Shown one piece after another: positions 22,501-34,500 of a stretch of 64,000 nucleotides of DNA (positions are counted from its first letter, which is position 1; each line of letters begins with the position of its first letter). The notes under the pieces are model-generated. The model did no database searches, was not told the DNA's origin, and saw only the letters and a program-made list of their open reading frames with translations. This stretch comes from Littorina saxatilis (Eukaryota; Mollusca; Gastropoda; Littorinimorpha; Littorinidae): positions 24,351,249-24,415,248 of the forward strand of contig NC_090255.1 in NCBI RefSeq assembly GCF_037325665.1. The letters are read 5' to 3'. The position numbers and the translations under genes are program-made.

Positions 22501-25500
22501 GTATGTGCGCCTTGAGTCGCCTGTTGGTGAGATATGTGCGCGTTATAAATATTCGTATTATTATTATTAACTTTGTGATGACTCAGAGATGGTATCCAAA
22601 TCTCCCCCTCTTGTAACCAATATTGCACTGCAAAAGACCTCAGTCATTCTGCCAGAATTGCAGGTGGCTCCACTACACCTAAACACGCACACACCTGGGT
22701 AGCGCGACTCTCATTGCTGCTAGCTTTTCACTGGGAGGAAGCGACCCATATTCCCCAGCAATATGATAATAAAGTATGAAATGAAAACTGGAAGACGTCT
22801 CTAACCTGGTGCAAAGAATAGTTACGCTTGATGGGGCCCCGAACATGTTCAGAATAGAATGCCACTAGAACATTTCGCATGCTGATGAGGCTTTTTCGCT
22901 CCGTCCACTTGCGCTCTTGGATGGCTAGACCGAGTTTCTGCTGCAGTCCCTCCAGTTGCTCCAGGACGATGTTGACTTGGAATGGTAGGTCTTTGTACCA
23001 CGTGTCCTTGTGTTTCTTCACCTGGACAAGACAGCAAGATGAATGCAGGAAACAGCTAAACTTAAAAGAACCAAAAGTGAAACTCAAAAGCCTGTTCTTG
23101 ATATAGACTGCGTGCAGTGTTTACATATTAAAATGTATTTGACACATATATTGCTGTGGACAGCAAGTGAGATTTTGCACATTTTGCTTTGAGCACTCCA
23201 ATACTGTGGTCTACTAAGGCACTGGCTTACATTGTTAAACAAGAAAAGCAAATGCTTTATACGACAGTCCTTCTTCATGTTCATTAGGGTTTTGTAGGTC
23301 TTAAAAGGAGGATCCCCCCCCCCCCCCCCCAAAAAAAAAAAAAGTTCCAGCTTCATAAAATAAAATCGTGTTCAAGAGAACATTCGATCACCTCCAAGTC
23401 TGACTGACACATTGCTTGATCCTTATGTGACCTGTATTAATCCATTTAGTTATTCAACCCTAAGCATATTTCACATATTATTCAAACTTGCACAACCCCG
23501 TCAACGTCAGAGAAAAGTCGGTCGTATTATTGAGGGACCCGTAAAAGAGAGGGGTCGTAAAGAGAGGTATCACTGTATTGATATAAGCAGATTCGCGATC
23601 GTCGATAATGATTTTTCATGCAGTGTAATTTTTAAATTTAGAAAGGAATTGTTATGCAAGACACTTTCAAGCGAGCTATCTTTCGCGGATGTATTTACTG
23701 TGCAAACAACTCTAAATATGGCAAAAGTGTCAAGTGATAATCAACTTTGTCACGTGATCATAACAAAATGGCTACGGAGCAGACGACTTTTTCCGTAACC
23801 AGTTGGGAGTGATGCAACAATATCTTGGTCTCCTTCCCACAGCAGTCTCAAAATTTCGACTTGTTTTCACCTTAGAACTATGTCTTTATCATAACTGTGA
23901 AGAACAGAACAAAGATCACCGTCGAAGTCGGCCATTCTACAATCACGTTTGTCTTTCGTCTGTTATCAGAAACATTAGCAAAAAACATATGGGAGATAAC
24001 TCTGTATTCTTGTTTTGATAGATTTCCCTTTAATGCGCATAGTAATTATTCATCCTGTCAGAGAGACCTGAGCGATAGTGTGGACTGATGATTATCAGAA
24101 TGGTCAAGACTTATATCTTTGATAGTTCAGTGGACATTTTCAGTGGTGAAAATCTTTTCCAGCAAATATTTTCATGCTGGGACTCTAAATTTTGATGAAA
24201 ACACGCCAAATTTTGATCATGTCTGCTGATTACCAACATCTACAATTTCTAGAAATTTGGAGGCTTTTGCTCCCCAAAAAAACTGAAAAAAACTAAATGT
24301 AAAGCTTTACTAACATGACCCTGCTGTGACCCCAAAATGCAACGGGGGTCAACCAAACTAGGGTCACGTCGGTAGATTATCAAACCCTTGAAGTGATCAA
24401 AGTTTCAATGCTCAAAAACGCCGAAGATAATGTCAATGTTAAGTTATTATGAATCGAACATAACCCGGCCCCTTTGACCCCAAAACTTGACGAGGGTCAA
24501 TCAAACTTACGTCAAGTCGGTAGATTATCAAACCCTAGAAGTGTGCATTTATAGTATCAAAGCTCTAGCTTAAAAAAACATCTCAACGTTAAGTTTTTAT
24601 GAAACGAACATGACCCCGCTGTGACCCCAACATTGGGATCACTTCATGAGATCATCAAACCTTAAAAGTGTGCAAAGTTTCAGAGGTCTAGCTCGAAAAA
24701 CTTCCGAGATAACCTCAACGTTAAGTTTTTTGTCCACGGATGGCCGTCCATACAGACGGACACAAATGAATCCTAATACTCACCAGTTACTCAGGTGAGT
24801 CAAAATATTGTATGATTCTGTTGTGGAAGACGAGCCCACAACTTGATATGCAAACTAAAGTGTGCTGGGTCATCTGGGGAAGTGGTCCAGTTATCACTCA
24901 TTCTCAATAAGTAGCGACCACTTGGTTTTCAAAAAAGACGAAAACCACTTCTCTGGCTTTTTTGTAAACATTGGTGTTTTTGTTTAGCTTAATTGTTCAC
25001 CAACATGGGAAATTGGGTGCCCAACAGAAAATATCTTTAGTTTTCATTGGATCTACACTGTAAGATGACCAACTGAAGCACGGTAGTTGACAAATGACAC
25101 AATAATGTAACTAACTATCATATAACACTATCGTATAACACTTTCATACCCAAAATCCACTCAGACTAGATCAACAAAATTTTACTAGCTTGTGAAACAA
25201 TCACCAAGCCTTCAAACTATGGTAATGATGTGTTTCTGCGTAGCAGGCTTGAGCAAATACGACGGTTTTAGTGACTGGATATAAGAACGCGCGTGGTTAA
25301 AACTTTTCAGTGACATTTTTGAAACCTGTGAGCGGTGTGTTTACAAATTACACAAGCGGCACCCTTAAATCTAAACGTACAGAAAAACCAAATACATGGA
25401 ATGAAAGCTAAAAGGCTGGACTGTTAGTTGGTCTGTGGACGTTTGAACATCTTGCAGGTCTGTGAGGCAAGAAAAGGTTAAACATTGCCTTTTTTCAGAC

Positions 25501-28500
25501 TAGTGCAGATTACAGGGTATCAAAGGAATCTAAATGCCCATTGTGTTAGAATAGAGAGCAGGTCTTGTTCTTTCGCACGATATATGATTTGGCAATGTAC
25601 ACAAAGTTTGTTTGTTTATTTGTTGCTTAACGTCCAGCCGACTACGCAGAGCCATATCAGGACGAGGAAGGGGGGGGATGAAGGGGGCCACTTGTCAAGC
25701 GATTCCTGTTTACAAATGCACTAACCCATTACTTGTGTCCCAGCAGGCTTTAGTAAAACTAAATTAATACCTACTGGAAGATTACCAGTTTCCAGTATGT
25801 TAAAATAGGCTTAACCTATCTACTGCTGGACTTACATCAGAACACTAACAGATTAAACTATACATGAATCGCGAGACAAGCGGCAAGAGAAGAGATTTTT
25901 GGAAAAAATACAGGTGAATGAGCAAGAAGGCAGAAAAAAGAAAAGAATTCATGAAGAAAAAGAGAGCATGACAGGAAAGAGGAACCAAAAATCTACCTAA
26001 CAGCAAACTAGAAAGCTCCTGCGGTTCCAAAAACAGGAGGGGCCTTTAATTTCATAACCGCAGTGCCCCACTGCGGGAGTACACAAAGTTTTAGATCTAT
26101 CCCCGCCGCAGTTTGTCAACAAACATGTAGAAAACGGCATCCTATTTTGGCCCACAAATGACGGTACTGGAGATGACGGTGCCGGAGATGACGGTAACGG
26201 AGATGACGGGTGCTCGCATTTTGCCTCGCGACAGAGCCAGAAGATACATGATGGCCCTGTTCATGATTGTTTTGTTGTATGCTCATGTGAGCAAACACCA
26301 TATCACAAGATGGAAAATAAATTGTTTCTCATTTGCCAGAAAAGCTGGTAACGGAGATGACGGTTATGGAAACCCCCAAGTCTATTATTTCTCTTTGTTG
26401 CCTCTTGACTAGACTCAGACGCACTTCAGCTGTAAACAAAGACCTGTTCCTAAGGAAAAAAAAGAAAAAGTTGTATGTTTCTGGTAACATAGCTACAAAA
26501 AATAGGGTAGGTAGGTAGGGATTTTTTTTTGTTGTTTTTTTGGTCAGGGTAGAAAATAACTATAGTGACGCAAAGAGACTGGACTTACTATACAAAGAGA
26601 AAGACAACACATTACAAAACAAATGAGGCAAAAGGGATGCGGGGTTATCCCCCTTGTGTCGTCTGCCGTCTGTTACTTTCGTTTTGACACCGGCACGGTT
26701 GGCCTAGTGGTAAGGCGTCCGCCCCGTGATCGCGAGGTCGTGGGTTCGAACCCCGGCCGGGTCATACCTAAGACTTTAAAATTGGCAATCTAGTGGCTGC
26801 TCCGCCTGGCGTCTGGCATTATGGGGTAAGTGCTAGGACTGGTTGGTCCGGTGTCAGAATAATGTGACTGGGTGAGACATGAAGCCTGTGCTGCGACTTC
26901 TGTCTTGTGTGTGGCGCACATTAAATGTCAAAGCAGCACCGCCCTGATATGGTCCTTCGTGGTCGGCTGGGCATTAAGCAAACAAACAAACAAACAAACA
27001 ACTTTCATTTTGACGCTTTTTTTTATTTATTTTTTTTACAAATGCAATAAAAAAAAAGTCTAGGGTCGGCGGAAAAAAACTAGGTAGGGTCGGGTGACCA
27101 GAAACATACAACTTTTTTTGTGTGGCCTAAACCAAAAACGCTTTAGGGTTGTTTTGAGTGTATTCATGTGTAAAAAGTACCTCAAAATGGGATGACAAAA
27201 TATTCCCGAAAAAAGTTACTGCATTTGTGCCTATTTCCCTGGACATTTGCGAAGACTCACAGGGACTTCTTCGTGCACAAAAATGACTGCAGCAACAGCA
27301 CTGACGATCGTGTCATTTAAAATGATAGTGCATGTGATTAGAAAGAGCTTGCTTATATTTTTTAAATAAATTCAAATTATTAACAAGAAGAGCAAACGCT
27401 CGATCGAGTCACTTTCGCAGTTCTGAATATTATATGAGGCATCAGATGGACAGGAAGAAATTGCTATTCACAACACAATGAGTCACGTTCACATAAAATT
27501 TGAGCCCGGTCACTTTTATAGTTTCCGAGAAAAGCCCAACGTTAAGTTGTGTGTTGCCGAACAGAAAAGGCTAGTTATCTCCCTTGTTTTTCTGATAACG
27601 TTCGTAAAAGGCTACAGATGTAAATACTTTGATGTAAAGAATAATCCTACAAAGTTTCAATCACATCCGATGAACTTTGTCAAAGATATAAAATGTCTAA
27701 TTTTTCCTTTGACGCTGACCTGTGACCTTGAAAAAGGTCAAAGGTCAACGAAACCATCGTTAAAGTGTAGAGGTCATTGGAGGTCACGACTAAACAAAAT
27801 ATGAGCCCGATCGCTTTGATAGTTTCCGAGAAAAGTCCAACGTTAAGGTGGTGTCTATGGACGGCCGGCCGGCCGGCTGGCCAGCCGGCCGGACAGACTA
27901 ACACTGACCGATTACATAGTCACTTTTTCTCAAGTGACTCAAAAAGCATGCCCGGACAGTGACGGAGATGACGTTTGTGGTAGTATTTATTGCTTTCAAA
28001 ACTAGAAGTAACAAGGAATTGACATAAATTGATGTGCCGAAGTTAGCTCACGGCCAATCCTATCAGATGTAATAAAAGTTTATCCTTGATATCTTTTTGT
28101 ATTAGCTGCAGGGCCCCCGGACCAATAAAAAACGAAATGGTCGCTCCTTATTGACAATGAGTGTTTTCCCCAGGCCTTCAGCCAAACTTACCTCATGCTT
28201 GTGTAGGAAGGATGCAATTTCATTTAGGGGCTTGCTAAGAAGGGAGCGGTACATCTCTTTGAACGCGTTAAACTCAACAGCAGTTGTACGATGCTCCTCA
28301 GACATCAGGTGCTCCTGTTTCAGCCTGGCAACCACTGTTTCTTCATCTTCCTCTGGTGCCTCCTGTGCTTCCTCAGATTTCTTCTCTCCTTCAGGTGTTT
28401 CTGGTTTGGCCTCAGGGACAGGCTTCTCAAATCGCACACCACAAATGCCGCACATTCTGTCTGTGATAATGCATGGAGAGAAAAGATCCCTGTAAATTTG

Positions 28501-31500
28501 ACGAACACAGAACCTTTCAATGTCATGCAGGTGTTTGAAGAAAATTATACGTCGCATGAATCGGGTGATAATATGTGAGGCCTTGTTCTGTTGTTCCTCC
28601 CTCTGGGTCTCCATCACTTGCTTCTCGTAGCGCTCTTTCTCCTCTGGGCTGAGCTCCTCTTCCACTTCCTGTCAGCAGAAAAAAGGCTTGATTAGGACAG
28701 CTAATAATCAAAAATGTTAAAAATAAATTTTCATTTGATTAATATACTTACACAACTCACATATATAGCATTAACTTCAGTTTGGTGCTTAGACATTGAA
28801 AGTACTGACCCTGTTAAAAGGGGGAGCAGACCTGTTTACCCCAATAAGTGTTTTGGAGTAATGCTCAGCCCCAAAAATAGTAATCCTGGCACAAAAATAG
28901 TAATCATCCAGCATTCGTCGCCAATTACAACGCACATGACAACTGTGTCTGCGAAACGCAATCATGCACATATATCCATCATTCATAAACAAAACACAGA
29001 TTCAGTCAGTTTTTGTAGTCATCATAATTTCAAAGAAGATCACATCAAAAGCACATGCATCACTGATTCTTTTTCTTTTGCTCGTAGTAGGCCTTTTTCA
29101 GTGTGTCAAGCGCTTCTCTACTGTACTTGCGCTTGCCGAATGAGTGAGGGCGAGACTTCACCACTAGAAGGCTGTCAATCAATCAATCAATGAGGCTTAT
29201 ATCGCGCATATTCCGTGGGTACAGTTCTAGGCGCTCTGCAGTGATGCCGTGTGAGATGAAATTTTATACGGCCAGTAGATTGCAGCCATGTCGGCGCATA
29301 TTTACCTTTCACGGCCTTATTCCAAGTCACACGGGTATGGTAGACAATTATTAACTGTGCCTAAGCAATTTTGCCAGGAAAGACCCTTTTGTCAATCGTG
29401 GGATCTTTAACGTGCACACCCAATGTAGTATACACGGGGGGTGGTTCGGACACCGAAGAGAGTCTGCACACAAAGTTGACTCTGTGAAATAAATTTCCGC
29501 CGAACCTGGGATCGAACTCGCGCTGACAGCGGCCAACTGAATACAAATCCAGCGTGCTACCAACTGAGCTATATCCCCGCCCCATCAGACAGTAATGATC
29601 TCAGTCCTGTGCTTTTTCACCCAATTTTGCCATTGAAAAAAAACAATGCCAAACATGTGAATTAATTTTTTTTTTAAATAAAAATACTTTTTTTTAAAAA
29701 TCTTTTTTTTTTATGATTTTATGAAAATCGTAGTCTTGACACGGATAGCGGAATGGCGTACTTTTTGCAGAAAATCGTAATAAATTACGCCAAAATCGTA
29801 AGGGTAAACATGTCTGTTGAGAGCTACAGTCAACGCTTGAATGTTGCCATGGTAACATCCGGTTTGCTCTCTCAGAGCTGAGCATACTTGTCACGAGGAA
29901 TCGAGCAGAAAAATTAAACGCCTGGGCAGAGATTCAAACTCCAGACCTCCAAACTTCCCCAGTGTTGACAAAGAGAGAAAAATAGATAATGTTGTACCAT
30001 TCTATGCTTGAATTACCATTCATGCGTTGCAAAGACGTAAAAATTGCTGTTCAAACCATACTGTGTTTCAAGTCGCCCTGGTAAAGCCGACGGGCAAAAC
30101 CATACTGTGTTTCAAGTCGCCCTGGTAAAGCCGACGGGCAAAACCCAGACCTGTTTACCCCCATAAGTGTTTTGGAGTAATGCTCAGCCCCAAAAATAGT
30201 AATCCTGGCACAAAAATAGTAATCATCCAGCATTCGTCGCCAATTACAACGCACATGACAACTGTGTCTGCGAAACGCAATCATGCACATATATCCATCA
30301 TTCACAAACAAAACACATCAGTCAGTTTTTGTAGTCATCATAATTTCAACGAAGATCACATCAAAAGCACATGCATCACTGATTCTTTTTCTTTTGCTCG
30401 TAGTAGGCCTTTTTCAGTGGGTCAAGCGCTTCTCTACTGCTTGCCGAATGAGTGAGGGCGAGACTTCACCACTAGAATAAGGCTCTCCAGCGTCTTATCA
30501 GACAGACATGATCTCTGGTCAGTCCTGTGCTTTTTCACCCCATTTTGCCATTGAAAAAACAATGCCAAACATGTGAATTGATTAAAAAAATAAAAAATAT
30601 ATATTTTTTTTTTTTTTAACATTTTTTTTATTTATGAAAATTGTAGTCTTGACACGGATAGCGGAATGGCGTATTTTTTGCAGAAAATCGTAATAAAATA
30701 CGCCAAAATCGTAAGGGTAAACAGGTCTGGGGGAGGTAACCGAAAAAAAACCTCCATGCCCATATATAGGCATGTTCCATGGTAGTTACCTCCCCTCTTG
30801 GTCTCCTGCGCATGCGCGGGAAGCGACCGGTGACAAATCATTCCTCACTGAAAACGAACCCCTTTGGAACATTATAAAAACGTTAGCGGGGTAGGTTGGG
30901 AGGGTATTCACTATGTGAGTTGTATAAGTATATTAATCAAATGAAAATTTATTTTTAAAATTTTCGATTAAATTACATATTCTTACATCAACTCACATAT
31001 ATAGCAGATTGCTAATATAGGTGTTGGGCTATTCACTTTATGATCTAGCGAGTATTTGCCCTGCAGCTACCATTGCTGGGAGACAATTGCTACCGTCCTG
31101 GCGAGTGCTTGCAACATCTCGCAGGTAGAAGTTGAGAAAAACATCCTCAAAAGTCTAATAAGCTGCCCTTAGGACTTCGGAAATTCTTTATGATAAAGCG
31201 AATATTTGCTCTGCAGCTGCCATAGCTGGCAGAGAACTGCTGCCTTCTTGGCGAGTGCTTGCAACGTAACGTATGTAGAAGTTGAGGAAAAATGTCCTCG
31301 GACCTCCCATACGCTGCGCTGAGGACTTGGGAAAGTCTTCTGGACTTGAGTACCGCCATCAGACCAGGGAACCCCTGTTTTGCATTTGGAGTCTTCTCAA
31401 ACAAACTTGGTGTATTTTCAGGAAAATGAGCGTACTCCACACAGCCTTTGAACATCCATGATTCAAACATGCTTCACACGCATCCGTCACATCGTTAATT

Positions 31501-34500
31501 AAGTTTACCAATACATTTCAAATAAATGCTTCTTTCAATGTTTACTGACAAAATCTGTAATCATGTGTCGGATCGGCTTCGGGATGCGCTTGTGAACAAA
31601 AGTAGTCTGGGAATTTTTCTTGTCGTATTTTTTCCCCACTGACCGTACACACTATTTCAATGCTGTGGCGATTTTGCTATCTCAGCAGCAGGCAGCTTTG
31701 AGCAGGCAGGCCAATTATAGCGCGACCCTGCGCTCGCGGTGACCTCTTTTCCGTTTCGCGCGGAAATGCTAGCTGCACAAAGGCTTGTATTTCGTACTCT
31801 GGAACTGTACAGCTGTGTGGGCCAGTGTAAAAAAAATACGTGTTTCTTGGTATGAAATGGACTGGTTTGCGTGACTTGAATGTTGGATTACCGTCATCTT
31901 GTGTATATTGTTACTCTGATATTCAGGCTTTGTGTATGTGCAAACTAGAGGTCCGCGGAGAATCGGTTTGTTTGATTTTGAAGTAATTCTTCTGTCGACT
32001 GTACCGGCCGGTCGCTCTTTCTTCTACTTCCAATAAGCAGAACGTGAGCATTGTATACCATTTTGTAACCACGCTCAATGTTTATACCACCGACCGACTG
32101 TGATTCTGATGTTGCCGTCAGTAAGTACTTAGTCTAAACTGTGTCATAAGAGTGAGAATAAGTGCGCGGATGTTTTTGTGTTTGACTTTGGAGCAGTTTT
32201 GTTTCGTTAATTCACGCGCCTCAACAGTGCAGGCACGGTTTGGAATTGGAACAGGCACTCGACTCTAGTGCATTTAATCTATTCTGTTTTTTGTATTGCT
32301 TGTTTTGCGTCCCCCCCCTTCCCCCTTTTTGTGACGTGTTTATTCCTGACTTAATGTTGTGACTGTAATTGTGCTTATGTTCTTGCCTGTCTGTATCAGT
32401 GTATTATGGTTTTGCTTGTATCGATTTCTTTCAATTTGTAGTCACTCTATTTATTGATTTAAGTTGTCTCAGTTAAGAATGGCGGCAGTGCAACATACGG
32501 AAGATCTCCACATATTTAGGCTAAATGCTATGTGCAGAATTTGTGGCAGAAGATCAACGGCAGCGAAGGACAAACAACATATCATTAGACATTGCAAAAA
32601 CTATGCATCAGTGTTGTTTCAGTTTCACGGTATTCAAGTTTCTGAAGAAGCTAATGGCACCACTTTCTCAAGTACATTGTGTGCAACATGCTCTTCTCGT
32701 CTCAGCCAACAAAAAAAACCTAACATTCCACCTCAAGGATTGTCAAAAGCAATGCATAGTAACATTGAAAAAACAAAAGTGATGTGGACACAATACAACT
32801 CCAAAGTGGAAGTAGCTGACTGTAGTGTGTGTAAAACGTTTGCCGAACAAATGGCCGGTTGTCGTAAAAAAACAAAAAAAGCCAGTGAAAAAGCTGCTAG
32901 TCCGCAAAGAAAAAGCACATGTGTTTGTTTGTATTCCATTCATATGCTGTTGAAGTGTTGTGGGCGTTATTGTCTGTATATGTTATGTTGTGTCTATGTA
33001 CGCCTACAAGAATTTGCATTCGCGCTCTGCCAGTACAAGTCCGAACTTTATTGGGTGTGCCTGTGGTCTGCTGGCAGGCGAGCACAGAGAATGAACATTC
33101 CTCCAGTAAGCCGCCTCTGCGAGCTAGAGTAAAGCGCTTCTTTGGTCTCTGGCAACGTTGAACTGCGCTGATATGCCTCGCAGCACAACGCAAACGGCGA
33201 TGCGCAGACAAAGTCTTTGGTAGTGCCTGCTAACAGTCTGCAAGCAGTGATATCGCGCCGCTGGCTATTTTTACCACTCCCCATCGCGGGCCTGAAAAAC
33301 AAGCCAGGAACAGCCGTGTCCTGCGTTGCAGGGTTATACATGCTAATCATAATCTCATTCTTGGGAGTGTTTTTCGCTTTGCTCTTTTTCGCCCTTTTTG
33401 CCCGGCGGAGTTAGCAGTGCTGCAACCTGCTTGGCAGAGCTCTTCTCCTTGTCGCTGTCCGCCATTGTTTGTTTACTAAAACAATGAGTTAAAGTGAAAC
33501 CAACAAAAGTTTTGACAAGTATAGCTCAGGCGAAAATACAGCGAATTAACGTTAACCAACAAAGAACGTTCTCACCCAGAGTCCTATGCAGAAGAATAGT
33601 ATGTAATACGCAGGGTCAATGGCCTTCCAACAGGCCGGTGGCTAAGTAAAGAGCCTGTAGTACTGGACATGTCTGATAGCAACGTGTTGAAGTAAGAGAA
33701 TGATTTGTCACCGGTCGCTTCCCGCGCATGCGCTGGAGACCGAGAGGGGAGGTAACTACCACGGAACATGCCTATGTATGGGCATGGAGTTTTTTCATGC
33801 GGTTACCTCCCCCTTTTAACAGGGTCAGTACTTTCAATGTCCAAGCATCAAACTGAAGTTAATGCTATAAATGGGAGTTGATGTAAGAATATGTAATTTA
33901 ATCCAAATTTCATTGCAATAAAGCATTCTAAATGCATGTAAAAATAGTGAACCATTAAAAACAATGCATGCAAGAATGCCAAAACAACAACAGCAGAAAA
34001 CACATACAATCCCTTCATTTTTCCAAACACACAAACCTCTTCTTCTGTTCCCTCCTGGTGGTCTTCGTCAATCTCATCAAAAGCTCCCCCGGTGGCGTCG
34101 TGATAGCTGCCAACACCTGCCAGGTGTCTGTCCAGCCGGAACACTCGGAACATCCCTCCAGCACGCACGTTGGACACGCCAACCGGCATCAGACAGTCTT
34201 TCCTGTTCCAACGCCACTGGAAAAACTGCAGCTTCTCATCCATGGCATGCAGTGTCCCATCCAATGCATCCAGGGTTTGTTGGTAAGATGTGGCTGCCTG
34301 AACACCATCAATCAATGATGCCAGACGGGGTGGCATATCCAGCATCTGGATAGATGAAGAAAAAGAAAAATGCACTCTTAGATTCTTTTTACATGCAGTC
34401 AAGTACATGTATTGACTGAATGAGTCATGACAAGGGTGAGAGAGGATGTATTGTCTCCCTAGGTGTTTTATCTGTTACTCTGTCTGCTGAATGCATATCT

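Larger units (their letters stand above)
28711..33905. mobile_element. F element with long inverted termini carrying a RAG1-N-like ORF
   Basis: Left terminus 28711-28826 continues at 30730-30843 after a later insertion, and this roughly 210-bp whole is the inverse of 33695-33900 (shared blocks include 'gcattaacttcagttt', 'aaagtactgaccctgttaaa', 'gacaaatcattc'). The right end reads 'gttgatgtaagaatatgtaa'. The element fills about 97% of the intron between TRANK1-like exons 21 and 22. Its interior holds a G composite, an H fragment and the ORF at 32479-33132. Confidence 0.65.

Noticed and set aside
22849-23037. Alternative frame across exon 23
   Set aside because: Shadow frame; breaks the junctions with exons 22 and 24.
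26689-26770. tRNA gene
   Set aside because: The tRNA-like sequence is the head of a SINE with tail and target duplication; its cloverleaf is imperfect and the same unit recurs in the window.
33355-33464. Minus-strand frame starting ATGGCGGACAGCGACAAGG
   Set aside because: Good start context and Lys/Ser-rich, but only about 36 codons, no family match and no clear splice partner; could be a second exon of the F element but not supported.
28711-33905. Introner (intron-creating transposon)
   Set aside because: The element fills the intron and has GGTAAG-like ends, but about 40 and 130 bp of ordinary intron lie between it and the two exons, so the intron's own splice sites are not the element's.
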